DNA of 64,000 bases from Nocardioides sp. zg-1228. GTDB lineage: Bacteria > Actinomycetota > Actinomycetes > Propionibacteriales > Nocardioidaceae. Below, piece after piece: positions 1 to 8,223 of the stretch (the first letter of the stretch is position 1; each line of letters starts with the position of its first letter). The DNA is taken from the NCBI RefSeq assembly GCF_017086465.1, contig NZ_CP070961.1, positions 2,666,001 to 2,730,000 of the forward strand, given 5' to 3'. Below the pieces are notes generated by a model that was given only the letters and a program-made list of their open reading frames with translations, searched no databases and was not told the origin of the DNA. A program made the position numbers and the translations under genes.

Positions 1-13
1 AAGTGGTGGTCAT
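1..13 (-). CDS. 5' end of an unidentified gene running off the left edge
   Basis: Read on the minus strand, an ATG (complement of 11-13) is followed by only three codons (Met-Thr-Thr-Thr) before the window ends. It is preceded 3 bases upstream by a near-perfect Shine-Dalgarno sequence, AGGAGGT (complement of 17-23). It lies downstream of and codirectional with the sugar-binding lipoprotein, so it is probably the next gene of the sugar-uptake operon. The product cannot be known from four codons; a sugar isomerase would fit the context but this is a guess. Confidence 0.45.
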
Positions 14-138
14 CGGACCTCCTCGTGTGTGGGGCTGGAGCGGGGCGTCGTGGCATGCGGAGGGGGCGTGCGAAGGCATGCCTGGTAGCGCCCCTGTCGC
101 CGGACGGGTGCCGGCGCGGGTCGTGAGCGGGGGTGGAG

Positions 139-170
139 CCGCGGCGGCTCCGGGTCGGGAGCCGCCGCGG
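139..170 (-). terminator. GC-rich hairpin after the sugar-binding protein gene
   Basis: A perfect 13-bp inverted repeat (139-151 with 158-170, loop GGGTCG) begins 7 bases past the stop codon of the binding-protein gene. There is no U tract. In binding-protein operons such hairpins often act as a partial terminator or 3' mRNA stabiliser that keeps the binding protein more abundant than the following gene. That role is inferred. Confidence 0.5.
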
Positions 171-176
171 GACCGA

Positions 177-1256
177 TCAGGACTCGAAGGCCGAGTCGAG
201 GTACTGGTCGACGTTGTCGGCGGTGACGACCGGCGCGTAGAGCTGCACCGTGCGGGGCACCTGGACCTCGACGAGGTCGCTCATCGCCTTGTCCTGCAGC
301 AGCAGGCGGGCGAGCTTGACGCCGTCGGCTCCCTGGGTGGACGGGTAGATGACGGTCGCCTTGAGCACGCCGTCGCCCTCCTGGATGGCGCGCATCGCGT
401 TGGCCGAGCCGGCGCCGCCGATCATCGCGAACTCGTCGCGGCCGGCGTTCTCGATCGCCGCCAGCACGCCGACGCCCTGGTCGTCGTCGTGGTTCCACAG
501 GTAGTCGATCTTCGGCTCGGCCTGCAGCAGGTTGGCCGCGACCTCCTCGCCGCTCTCGACGGTGAACTCGGCGGCCTGGCGGGCGTCGACGTCGAGACCG
601 CACTCGGACAGCGCGTCCTCGAAGCCCTGGCTGCGGTCCTGGGTCAGGGGCAGCGAGTCGATGCCGGCGATCTCGGCGACGACGACGTCCTTGTCGCCGC
701 CTGCCTGCTCGCAGACGTACTGACCGGCCGAGACGCCCATGCCGTAGTTGTCACCGAGCACGGTGACGCGCGCGGCGTTGGGGTCGTCGAACTCACGGTC
801 GACGTTGACGACCGGGATGCCGGCCTCCATCGCCTTGAGAGCGATCGGCGTCATCGCCGCGCCGTCGAACGGCAGCAGCACGATGGCGTCGACCTTGTCG
901 TTGATGAAGGTCTCGACCTGGCTGATCTGCAGGTTGACGTCGTTGGTGCCCTCCGCGATCTGGAGGTCGACGTCGGGGTACTGCTCCTGCAGGTCGCGGA
1001 CGTTGTTGGTGATGGCGGCCATCCAGCCGTGGTCCGCGGCGGGCGCCGAGAAGCCGATGGTGACCTGGTCGCCCTCCTCGTCGTTGCTGCCGGCGGCCGC
1101 GGCGGGGGCGCTGTCCGAGCTGCCGTTGTCGTCGTCGTTGGCCGCATCCTCGGCACTGCCGGTGCAGGCGACGAGGGACAGGACGGCGACCGCGCCGACC
1201 ACGAGGCCGGAGTAGCGGCGGCTCTGCTGCCGTCGGAGGGGGGTGCGCAGTCGCAT
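177..1256 (-). CDS. Sugar ABC transporter substrate-binding lipoprotein
   Basis: 359 residues, the usual size for a ribose/xylose-type periplasmic binding protein (type 1, Peripla_BP_4). Residues 1-31 form a lipoprotein signal peptide: basic N-terminus, hydrophobic core, and lipobox Leu-Val-Ala-Cys with Cys31 as the predicted lipidated residue. An acidic, Ala/Ser-rich linker follows, then the fold typical of the family, including the VDAIVLLPFDG and GIPVVNVDREF segments near the ligand cleft. The start has a good ribosome site, AAGGAG, 9 bases upstream. It is the last complete gene of the ROK-ATPase-permease-binding protein operon. Substrate is probably a pentose such as xylose, inferred from the neighbouring xylulokinase. 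Confidence 0.9.
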   Translation of the reverse strand: MRLRTPLRRQQSRRYSGLVVGAVAVLSLVACTGSAEDAANDDDNGSSDSAPAAAAGSNDEEGDQVTIGFSAPAADHGWMAAITNNVRDLQEQYPDVDLQIAEGTNDVNLQISQVETFINDKVDAIVLLPFDGAAMTPIALKAMEAGIPVVNVDREFDDPNAARVTVLGDNYGMGVSAGQYVCEQAGGDKDVVVAEIAGIDSLPLTQDRSQGFEDALSECGLDVDARQAAEFTVESGEEVAANLLQAEPKIDYLWNHDDDQGVGVLAAIENAGRDEFAMIGGAGSANAMRAIQEGDGVLKATVIYPSTQGADGVKLARLLLQDKAMSDLVEVQVPRTVQLYAPVVTADNVDQYLDSAFES

Positions 1257-1397
1257 GGGTGGTGCTCCTTGTGTTGTCTCGATGGGTGCGGTGGTGCGGC
1301 CGACGCTGCGTGACGTGCCGGCGTGGTGGTGCGGGGTGGTGGTGAGGGGTGGTGGTGCGGGTGGTGCGGGGGTGTTCGAGTCGGGAGGGCCCGATCG

Positions 1398-2474
1398 CTA
1401 GGTCGAGGTCGCGTTGCGGGCCAGGCGCTGCTGGAGCAGCACGGCGACCACGATGATCAGGCCCTTGGCGACCGCCTGGGTCGAGGTGTCCTGGTTGTTG
1501 AGGGTGAACACGTTGCTGAGGGTGGCGAAGATCAGCACCCCGACGACGGTGCCGACGATCGTGCCGCGGCCGCCCGTGAGCAGCGTGCCGCCGATGACGA
1601 CCGCGGCGATCGCGTCGAGCTCCCACAGGGTGCCGTGGGTGGAGCTGCCCGTGGTGGTGCGGCTGACCAGCATCAGGGCGGCGAGCCCGCAGCACAGGCC
1701 GACGAGGACGTAGAGCATCACGGTGTGGCGGTTGACGTTGATGCCGGCCAGGCGGGCGGCCTCGGGGTTGCCGCCGACGGCGAGCGTGCGCCGGCCGAAC
1801 GTCGTGCGGTTGAACAGCACCCAGCCGGCGATCGCGACCAGCGCGAAGATGATGACGAGGAGCGGCACGCCGAGGACGTCGGCGGAGAAGAAGTCCTTGA
1901 ACCCGTCGACCGTGACGATCTGCGTGCGCCGCTCGGAGATGATCTCGGCCAGGCCACGGGCGGCGGCGAGCATCGCCAGCGTCGTGATGAACGGCACCAC
2001 CTTGCCGTAGGCGATGATGATCCCGTTGACCAGACCGGCTCCCGCTCCCACGGCCAGCGCGGCGAACACCATGACCAGCCAGTGGGTGTCCTCGGCCATC
2101 GTCTGGGTGGCGAACGTCGTCGCCCAGACCGAGCACAGCGCCGCGATGGCGCCGACGGAGAGGTCGATGCCGCCACCGGTGATGACGAAGGTCATCCCGA
2201 TGCTGACCACGCCGATCGTGGAGGCGAAGCGCAGGATCGTGAGGGTGTTGTCGACGCTCGCGAACCGGTCGCCCGTGGTGATGATCCCGGCCGCACAGAT
2301 CAGGAGCAGGGCGACCACGAGGCCGAGGTTGCGCCCGAACGGGCCGCTCATCAGCCCTCCGCCGCTGTCGCGCTCGCTCTCGGCGGCGGCGCGCTCCACC
2401 GTGACCGTGTCGGTCGAGGGCGTGACGGTGTTCTCCACCGTGCCCCCGTCCCGGTTCGTGCTCTGCTCGCTCAT
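1398..2474 (-). CDS. Sugar ABC transporter permease
   Basis: 358 residues. About 45 hydrophilic residues are followed by roughly eight to ten hydrophobic membrane segments, with the family segments GGGIDLSVGAIAAL and GGNPEAARLAGI typical of BPD_transp_2 permeases (RbsC/XylH type). It forms the transmembrane channel for the ATPase encoded just upstream. Its ATG overlaps the ATPase stop codon in an ATGA (2471-2474), indicating translational coupling. The 141-bp gap to the binding-protein gene is an unusual CCACC-rich stretch on the transcript strand without a recognisable element. Confidence 0.9.
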   Translation of the reverse strand: MSEQSTNRDGGTVENTVTPSTDTVTVERAAAESERDSGGGLMSGPFGRNLGLVVALLLICAAGIITTGDRFASVDNTLTILRFASTIGVVSIGMTFVITGGGIDLSVGAIAALCSVWATTFATQTMAEDTHWLVMVFAALAVGAGAGLVNGIIIAYGKVVPFITTLAMLAAARGLAEIISERRTQIVTVDGFKDFFSADVLGVPLLVIIFALVAIAGWVLFNRTTFGRRTLAVGGNPEAARLAGINVNRHTVMLYVLVGLCCGLAALMLVSRTTTGSSTHGTLWELDAIAAVVIGGTLLTGGRGTIVGTVVGVLIFATLSNVFTLNNQDTSTQAVAKGLIIVVAVLLQQRLARNATST

Positions 2475-3982
2475 GCGACCTTTCCTTCCATGACCAGGTC
2501 CAGGACGCGGGACTCGTCGATCTCGCCCGCCGGACCTTCGTGAACGACACGGCCCTCGCGGACCACGAGGACCCGGTCCGCGAGCCCGAGCACCTCCTCG
2601 ACCTCGCTGGACACGACCACGACGGCGACGCCGGAGTCGGCCAGCGAGCGGACGAGGGCGTAGATCTCGGCGCGAGCGCCGACGTCCACCCCTCGGGTCG
2701 GCTCGTCCAGGAGCAGCACGCGGCACTCGCGCAGCAGCCACCTGGCCAGGACGACCTTCTGCTGGTTGCCGCCCGACAGGAGGCGCACGAGGCGATCGAC
2801 CCCTGCCGGACGGACGTCCAGGGACTCCGCCACCTCGGCGGAGCTCGTGCGCTCGGCACGCCGGTCGAGCAGCCCGAACCGGCTGAATCGTCGGAGCGTG
2901 GAGACGGTGATGTTGCTGTAGACGGCCTGGTCGAGGAGCAGCCCCTGGCTCTTGCGCTCCTCCGGGGCCAGGCCGACCCCGGCCTTCACCGCGGCGGGCA
3001 CCGACCCGCGGCGCAGCTCGCGTCCCGCCACCCGCACCGTGCCGGCCGAGGGCCGGCGCGCGCCGTAGAGGGTCTCGAGGATCTCCGAGCGCCCCGCGCC
3101 CACGAGCCCCGCGAGGCCGACGATCTCGCCCGCGTGCACCGTGAGGTCCACCCCGGTGAAGACACCCGGCAGCGCCAGGCCGGTGACCTCGAGGACCGGC
3201 TCGCCGGTGGGGGCGACGGCCTCGCCGCGCGGCGGGAACACGTACTCGATCGAACGGCCGGTCATCAGCTTGATCAGCTCGCTCGTCGGCGTCTGGTCGA
3301 CCGCGAGGCCGGTGGCGACGCTGCTTCCGTCCTTGAGGACGGTGATCCGGTCGCCGATCTGGCGGATCTCCTCGAGGCGGTGGGAGATGTAGACGACGGC
3401 GACGCCCTCGGCGGTGAGGTCGCGGATCACGCGGAACAGGTTGTTGACCTCGCCCTGGTCGAGGACGGCGGACGGCTCGTCGAGCACCAGCAGCCGGGTG
3501 TCCTGGGACAGCGCGCGGGCCATGCTGACGATCTGCTGGGCCGCCGGAGAGAGCCGGCCGACCGAGCGCGTGGCCGGGATCTCGCTGTGGCCGAGCCGGG
3601 CGAGCAGCTCGCGAGTGCGCCGGAGCGTCTCGGCGCGCTGGCTGAAGCCCGCCGTGCTGAGCTCGTGGCCAAGGAAGATGTTCTCCGCGACGGTGAGGTC
3701 GGGCACCAGGTCGAGCTCCTGGTAGATGGTGGAGATGCCGAGGCCCATCGCCGCCTGCGGCGTCGACAGCGTGACCGGCGCGCCCTCCCACAGGATCTCG
3801 CCCTCGTCGGGCTGGTAGCTCGCGGACAGGATCTTGATCAGCGTGGACTTGCCGGCGCCGTTCTGGCCGAGCAGGCAGTGCACCTCGCCGGCGCGCACCT
3901 CGAGCTCGACGCCCCCGAGCGCGAGCACGCCGGGGAACCGCTTGACGATGCCGCGCATGGTCAGCAGCGGGGTGTCGTTCAT
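2471..3982 (-). CDS. Sugar ABC transporter ATP-binding protein (two nucleotide-binding domains)
   Basis: 503 residues, the normal size for the duplicated RbsA/XylG/MglA ATPases. The first domain has Walker A GQNGAGKS at 39-46, a Ser-Pro-type signature (LSPAAQQ) and Walker B VLDEPSAVLD. The second has the degenerate Walker A region GLVGAGRSE, signature LSGGNQQK and LLLDEPTRGVD, the pattern expected for this family. The ATG at 3982 is preferred over an upstream extension because it overlaps the ROK stop codon (ATGA, 3979-3982) and has GGAGGTGAT just upstream. It powers sugar import with the downstream permease and binding protein. Confidence 0.92.
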   Translation of the reverse strand: MNDTPLLTMRGIVKRFPGVLALGGVELEVRAGEVHCLLGQNGAGKSTLIKILSASYQPDEGEILWEGAPVTLSTPQAAMGLGISTIYQELDLVPDLTVAENIFLGHELSTAGFSQRAETLRRTRELLARLGHSEIPATRSVGRLSPAAQQIVSMARALSQDTRLLVLDEPSAVLDQGEVNNLFRVIRDLTAEGVAVVYISHRLEEIRQIGDRITVLKDGSSVATGLAVDQTPTSELIKLMTGRSIEYVFPPRGEAVAPTGEPVLEVTGLALPGVFTGVDLTVHAGEIVGLAGLVGAGRSEILETLYGARRPSAGTVRVAGRELRRGSVPAAVKAGVGLAPEERKSQGLLLDQAVYSNITVSTLRRFSRFGLLDRRAERTSSAEVAESLDVRPAGVDRLVRLLSGGNQQKVVLARWLLRECRVLLLDEPTRGVDVGARAEIYALVRSLADSGVAVVVVSSEVEEVLGLADRVLVVREGRVVHEGPAGEIDESRVLDLVMEGKVA

Positions 3983-5250
3983 GACATCACCTCCAGGGTG
4001 GGGACCACCCGAGGCACCAGGGTCGGGTCGTCGTAGACGTGGTCGATGGCGACGGCGGCGGCCCCGTGCACCGCTGCGGAGAAGCCGAGGGCCGACAGGG
4101 CGATGCGGGTGCCGCCGGCGTCGGGGGCGAGCACACCCGCGGCGAGCTCGGCCTCGGCCTCGGCGCGGAACCACTCGCCGATCTCGCCGAGGTAGCCCGA
4201 GAGCACGATCATGCCGGGGTTGAGCAAATTGGTGAGCAGCGCGGCGCCGATGCCGACCCAGTGGCCGATCTCGCGCAGCGCGGTCAGGGTCTGCTCGTCA
4301 CCGGCGGCCGCGCGGCGGCCGATCTCCTCGACCTTGCCCTCCAGGTCGAGGACCGGCGAGCGCAGCAGGTCGTCGTCGCCGCTGGCGGCGAGGTCGATGA
4401 GGTGGCTGAGGCCGATGACGGTCTCCCAGCAGCCGGTGCGACCGCACCCGCAGCGGTTGCCGTCGCGGTCGACCACCATGTGCCCGAACTCGCCGGCGTA
4501 GCCGCGCCGGCCGGCGTAGGGCCGCCCGTCGGCGACGATGCCGCCGCCGATGCCGACCTCGCCGTGGACGACGAGGATGTCGCGCCGGTCGGGATCGCCG
4601 GGGGTGGCCTCGGCGACCGCAGCGAGGTTGGCCTCGTTGTCGACCTTGATCAGGTAGTCGGGGTCGCCGAGCGCGGCGCGCAGCAGGCGGGCGAGGCCGA
4701 CGTCCTGCCAGCCGAGGTTGGCCGCGACCGAGACGGTGCCGCCGTCGTGGTCGACGAGGCCCGCGACGCCGACGACCGCCGAGACGGGCACGGCGCCGAG
4801 GGCGGCCAGGTCGTCCAGCGTGGCGTGCAGCAGCTCGCCGAGCCGGTCGACGACCTCGGCGGGCTCGAGCCCGCGGGTGTCCATCGAGGTGCGGTGCTCG
4901 CTCACGACGGTGCCGGCGAGGTCGACCGCGCGGGTCGAGACGTGGTGGACGTTGATCTCCGCGCCGACACCGTAGGCGCCCGCACCGTCGATCTCGACGA
5001 TCGTGCCGGGCCGGCCGACGGCGCCGCGCTCGGCGCTGCCCTCGCGGACCAGGCCACGCTCGAGGAGCTCGGTCACCAGGCTGGAGACCGTCGCCTTGTT
5101 GAGGCCGAGGTCGGCGGCGAGGCGGGCGCGGCTGCGGCCGCCGTCCTCGCGGAGGCTGCGCAGGACGAGCGACAGGTTCGCGCGGCGGACGGTGCCCTGG
5201 TCGGCACCTCCCGAGCCGGTCGACGACCAGCCGTCTCGCACCTGCGACAT
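3979..5250 (-). CDS. ROK-family transcriptional repressor (XylR-like)
   Basis: 423 residues. Residues about 20-75 form a winged helix-turn-helix (LAADLGLNKATVSSLVTELL). The rest is the ROK sugar-kinase-like fold, including GIGGGIV and, near residue 254, the zinc-binding signature with CGCGRTGCWE. It is first in an operon with the ABC importer, joined by a 4-base overlap, and sits directly below a strong promoter with an inverted-repeat operator at 5288-5312, so it very probably represses its own operon until a sugar binds. Xylose is the likely inducer because xylB is next upstream, but the sugar is inferred. Confidence 0.88.
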   Translation of the reverse strand: MSQVRDGWSSTGSGGADQGTVRRANLSLVLRSLREDGGRSRARLAADLGLNKATVSSLVTELLERGLVREGSAERGAVGRPGTIVEIDGAGAYGVGAEINVHHVSTRAVDLAGTVVSEHRTSMDTRGLEPAEVVDRLGELLHATLDDLAALGAVPVSAVVGVAGLVDHDGGTVSVAANLGWQDVGLARLLRAALGDPDYLIKVDNEANLAAVAEATPGDPDRRDILVVHGEVGIGGGIVADGRPYAGRRGYAGEFGHMVVDRDGNRCGCGRTGCWETVIGLSHLIDLAASGDDDLLRSPVLDLEGKVEEIGRRAAAGDEQTLTALREIGHWVGIGAALLTNLLNPGMIVLSGYLGEIGEWFRAEAEAELAAGVLAPDAGGTRIALSALGFSAAVHGAAAVAIDHVYDDPTLVPRVVPTLEVMS

Positions 5251-5287
5251 TCGTGCCCTCGATCTGCTGTGTGACTCGCGTCACCAG

Positions 5288-5312
5288 TTAGTTTGGTGGA
5301 CCGCCAAACTAA
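5288..5312 (-). promoter_or_regulatory. ROK/XylR-type operator
   Basis: A perfect 9-bp inverted repeat, TTAGTTTGG and CCAAACTAA, separated by 7 bases (TGGACCG). AT-rich arms in a very GC-rich intergene make it stand out. The left arm on the minus strand contains the -10 box TAGTTT, so a bound repressor would block RNA polymerase directly. CTTTGG/CCAAA-type arms are typical of ROK regulators of sugar operons. Confidence 0.82.
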
Positions 5313-5334
5313 GTCGTGACGATGGTCACGTCAA
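5306..5334 (-). promoter_or_regulatory. Promoter of the ROK-ABC operon
   Basis: On the minus strand TTGACG (complement of 5329-5334) is followed after exactly 17 bases by TAGTTT (complement of 5306-5311). This is a near-consensus housekeeping promoter for an actinobacterium. The ROK start codon lies 55 bases downstream of the -10 box. Confidence 0.75.
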
Positions 5335-5353
5335 GGGGCTCGTCCCAAGATCT

Positions 5354-6793
5354 TCAGGTGGTCCGGTCCAGGTGTCGCGAGCGGCCCTCGGCGTACCGCG
5401 CGCGCACCTGCGGAGCCGGGTCGGCGGCGTAGCGCCGGGTGCCCTCACGCACCCATTCCGGGGCGGTGTCGGCGCCGGTGAGCGCCCAGGCCGCCTGCCG
5501 GGCGGCGCCGTCGGCGACGTACTCCCCCGGCGGGGGAACGTCGACCGGCACGCCCAGCACCTCGGCGGCGACCGTGCGCACGGCCTCGGACGCGGCCGCA
5601 CCGCCGACGAGCAGCACCCGCGACGGAGCGACCCCGGTGGCGGCCACCGCGTCGAGGCCGTCGGCGAGGCTGCAGACTAGGCCCTCCACCGTCGCTCGGG
5701 CGAAGGCCGGCCGGGTGGCCGTGGCGAGGGTGAGGCCGTGCAGCGACCCCGTCGCGTCGGGAAGGTTGGGGGTGCGCTCGCCCTCCAGGTAGGGCACCAG
5801 CACCAGTCCCCCGGCGCCCGCCGGGGCCTCCATCGCCAGGCTCGAGAAGGTCTCGTGGTCGACGTCGAGCAGGCGCGCGGCGGCGTCGAGCACGCGGGCG
5901 CCGTTGAGGGTCGCGACCAGCGGGAGGAACAGCCCCGTGGCGTCGGCGAAGCCCGCGACCGACCCGGTGGGGTCGACGGCCGGGGCGCTGGTGACGGCCG
6001 TGACGACTCCGGACGTGCCGATCGAGACGACCACGTCGCCCTCGTCCGCACCCAGGCCCAGGGCCGCGGCCGCGTTGTCGCCGGCACCGGCGCCGAGGAC
6101 GGTGCCGGCGCGGACGACGGTGCCGGCCGACCGCGCCGCGACCTCGCCGGGCGCGACCACCCGCGGCAGGTGCGGCACGGCGCCGAAGGCGCGCTCGAGC
6201 AGGTCGGTGCGGTAGTGCCCGGTCGCCGCCGACCAGTAGCCGGTGCCGCTGGCGTCGCTCCGGTCGGTCGTGAGGTCGCCCAGCTCGCCGCTGCCCGAGA
6301 GCTTCCAGGTCAGCCAGTCGTGGGGCAGGCACACCGCTGCCGTGCGCCGCGCGTTGTCGGGCTCGTGCTCGGCGAGCCAGCGCAGCTTGGTCACGGTGAA
6401 CGAGGCCACCGGGACCACGCCGACCGCCTCGGCCCAGGCCCGTCCGCCCTCCTCGAGCCCGCCCAGCTCGTCGACGAGGTCGCGGGCGGCCCCGGCCGAG
6501 CGGGTGTCGTTCCACAGCAGCGCGGGGCGTACGACCGCGCCGTCCTCGTCGAGGCAGACCATGCCGTGCTGCTGGCCGCCGACGCTGACGGCGGCCACGT
6601 CGTCCAGCCCGCCGGCCTCGGCGACGGCTGCCTGCAGGGCGGCCCACCAGTGGTCGGGGTGGACCTCGGTGCCGTCGGGATGGCTCGCACGTCCCTGGCG
6701 CATGAGGGCGCCCGTCTCGGCGTCGCGGACGACGACCTTGCAGGACTGGGTGGAGGAGTCGATGCCGGCGACCAGCCGGGGCCCGTCAGTCAT
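5354..6793 (-). CDS. xylB: Xylulokinase (FGGY carbohydrate kinase)
   Basis: 479 residues, typical for XylB. It should phosphorylate D-xylulose with ATP, feeding the pentose phosphate pathway. Visible family features are the N-terminal phosphate-binding [13 protein letters not shown], the [10 protein letters not shown] segment, the hinge with WNDTRS, and C-terminal GTSGVV and [11 protein letters not shown] motifs. The ATG at 6793 is preferred to an upstream extension because TAGCAT (6802-6807) lies 8 bases before it, suggesting a leaderless or nearly leaderless mRNA. It has its own unit, upstream of and codirectional with the ROK-ABC operon. Another FGGY sugar cannot be excluded. Confidence 0.85.
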   Translation of the reverse strand: MTDGPRLVAGIDSSTQSCKVVVRDAETGALMRQGRASHPDGTEVHPDHWWAALQAAVAEAGGLDDVAAVSVGGQQHGMVCLDEDGAVVRPALLWNDTRSAGAARDLVDELGGLEEGGRAWAEAVGVVPVASFTVTKLRWLAEHEPDNARRTAAVCLPHDWLTWKLSGSGELGDLTTDRSDASGTGYWSAATGHYRTDLLERAFGAVPHLPRVVAPGEVAARSAGTVVRAGTVLGAGAGDNAAAALGLGADEGDVVVSIGTSGVVTAVTSAPAVDPTGSVAGFADATGLFLPLVATLNGARVLDAAARLLDVDHETFSSLAMEAPAGAGGLVLVPYLEGERTPNLPDATGSLHGLTLATATRPAFARATVEGLVCSLADGLDAVAATGVAPSRVLLVGGAAASEAVRTVAAEVLGVPVDVPPPGEYVADGAARQAAWALTGADTAPEWVREGTRRYAADPAPQVRARYAEGRSRHLDRTT

Positions 6794-6853
6794 GGCCGCG
6801 GATGCTAGCCCACGGCCTCCGGGCGACCCCGGCGCGACGACTCGCCCCGACGA

Positions 6854-6885
6854 CGAAGGGCCCGGTCTGGTGACCGGGCCCTTCG
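6854..6885 (-). terminator. Terminator-like hairpin downstream of tRNA-Glu
   Basis: A 13-bp perfect inverted repeat (6854-6866 with 6873-6885, loop CTGGTG) starts 7 bases after the 3' end of tRNA-Glu on the minus strand. No U tract follows, as is usual in GC-rich actinobacteria. It separates the tRNA from xylB. Confidence 0.65.
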
Positions 6886-6892
6886 GGTGCCG

Positions 6893-6965
6893 TACCCCCG
6901 ACCGGATTCGAACCGGCGCTACCGCCTTGAGAGGGCGGCGTGCTAGGCCGCTACACAACGGGGGC
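6893..6965 (-). tRNA. tRNA-Glu (anticodon CTC)
   Basis: A 73-nt cloverleaf can be drawn. The acceptor arms are GCCCCCG and CGGGGGT (closing G-U pair), the anticodon arm is CCGCC-CTCTCAA-GGCGG with anticodon CTC, and the T loop is GGTTCGAATCC. The discriminator base is A and CCA is not encoded. It lies in a cluster with tRNA-Gln and gltX on the same strand. Confidence 0.95.
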
Positions 6966-6999
6966 TTGCAGATGTTGCTCCGAGGAGCGACGGAGCTGA

Positions 7000-7028
7000 A
7001 CTCTAGCGGGGCCGGAGTGACGCTCCAA
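7000..7028 (-). promoter_or_regulatory. Promoter of tRNA-Glu
   Basis: On the minus strand TTGGAG (complement of 7023-7028) and TAGAGT (complement of 7000-7005) are separated by exactly 17 bases. The -10 box lies about 35 bases upstream of the mature tRNA 5' end, giving a short 5' leader for RNase P removal. Confidence 0.65.
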
Positions 7029-7054
7029 ATCCGGGCCCGAGGGCCTGGATCTTG

Positions 7055-7126
7055 CTGGGGTACTAGGACTCGAACCTAGAACAACTGAACCAGAATCAGC
7101 CGTGTTGCCAATTACACCATACCCCA
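7055..7126 (-). tRNA. tRNA-Gln (anticodon CTG)
   Basis: A 72-nt cloverleaf. The acceptor arms are TGGGGTA and TACCCCA, the anticodon arm is CTGA-TTCTGGT-TCAG with anticodon CTG, and the T arm is CTAGG-TTCGAGT-CCTAG. The discriminator is G and CCA is not encoded. It is 90 bases upstream of tRNA-Glu. A short imperfect GC hairpin around 7031-7048 lies between the two tRNAs. Confidence 0.95.
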
Positions 7127-7211
7127 TGGGGGTATCGGATCGCTGTCCGACCACCCACGTGGTCCGGGCGTGGAATCCCTCGTGGAACGCCTCCCGAACC
7201 GACCCCGAACA

Positions 7212-8219
7212 TTACATGCGGGGTGGCGGCGGGGCCAAAACGGGGTCGCGCTGCCCGGGCGGCAACGCCGCTCCCCCGACGGGCGGTCCGACGTCGGCCA
7301 GCCCCATCGCCTTCGCCACCCACGAGGCGAGGAAGAGGTAGACCAGCGACTGGGTCATGGTGGAGAGGATGGTCCACCAGCTGCTGCCGCCCTCGGCATT
7401 GAGCGCCGTGGTCAGGTCGCCGAACGCGAGCGCCAGCCCGAAGGCCAGGAAGTTGTTGAGCACGTGCATGGCGATGGGCGCCTCGAGGCCGCCGGTGCGG
7501 ATGACGAGGATGCCGGCGACGACACCGAAGGCGAAGCGGTCGAAGAACACCGGCCAGTCCTGGGACAGGCCGTGGAAGAGCGCGAAGATCAGGGCAGGCC
7601 CGAGCACCCCCAGCGCCTGCGAGACGCGCCTGCCCCACACGAGCGAGCCGAACGCCTGGGTGAGGTAGCCGCGGAACAGGTACTCCTCCCCGGCCGCCTG
7701 CAGCGGGGTCAGGAGCAGGATCACGATGATGAAGTCGCGGGTCTGCGTGGTGAAGTCGTTGACGGTCCCGGCCGGCACGTCCCCGACCGAGATCGGCAGC
7801 AGCATCGCGACGCCGAGCGACGCCATCAGGGCCACCAGCGACAGGCCCAGGCACACCAGCAGGTAGCCCCATCGCAGTCGGGGCGCGACCGAGGAGACCC
7901 ACCGCGGCTTGAGCCGGTGGAGCCACCAGGTGACCAGGAACGTCAGCGGGATCGCCGCAGCGATGATCGCGTTGAGCAGCGCCAGCCCGGCGGGCGTCGC
8001 CTCCTGCGTCACGTCGAGCAGCGCGGCGGCCTCCTCCGCGGTGTCGCCGGTCGCGAGGAGCAGCACGAGGGCGAGGGCCCCGGCGGCCAGCGGCACCACG
8101 CCGAAGACGAGCACCAGCAGGAGCAGGCCGCCCACGACCGAGCGCCACGCGCCGGGGCGCCCGACCCGGTGCAGCTCGTGGTAGCGCGGCCGGAAGTCGG
8201 GCGACAGCGATCGGGTCAC
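7212..8219 (-). CDS. CPBP-family intramembrane glutamic protease (CAAX protease-like)
   Basis: 335 residues with about eight hydrophobic segments. The Rce1/CPBP signature is present in order: EEYLFRG (paired glutamates), then FALFHG, then HVLNN. In this family these residues form the active site in the membrane. The C-terminus is Pro-rich. It begins with GTG, 4 bases after the gltX stop, so it is probably co-transcribed with gltX. The substrate is unknown; actinobacterial members are often just called CPBP metalloproteases. Confidence 0.85.
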   Translation of the reverse strand: MTRSLSPDFRPRYHELHRVGRPGAWRSVVGGLLLLVLVFGVVPLAAGALALVLLLATGDTAEEAAALLDVTQEATPAGLALLNAIIAAAIPLTFLVTWWLHRLKPRWVSSVAPRLRWGYLLVCLGLSLVALMASLGVAMLLPISVGDVPAGTVNDFTTQTRDFIIVILLLTPLQAAGEEYLFRGYLTQAFGSLVWGRRVSQALGVLGPALIFALFHGLSQDWPVFFDRFAFGVVAGILVIRTGGLEAPIAMHVLNNFLAFGLALAFGDLTTALNAEGGSSWWTILSTMTQSLVYLFLASWVAKAMGLADVGPPVGGAALPPGQRDPVLAPPPPRM

Positions 8220-8223
8220 GACG

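Noticed and set aside
6854..7126. Integration site of a mobile element at the tRNA-Glu/tRNA-Gln pair
   Set aside because: No integrase, direct repeat of the tRNA 3' end or foreign composition is found on either side; neighbours are housekeeping genes.
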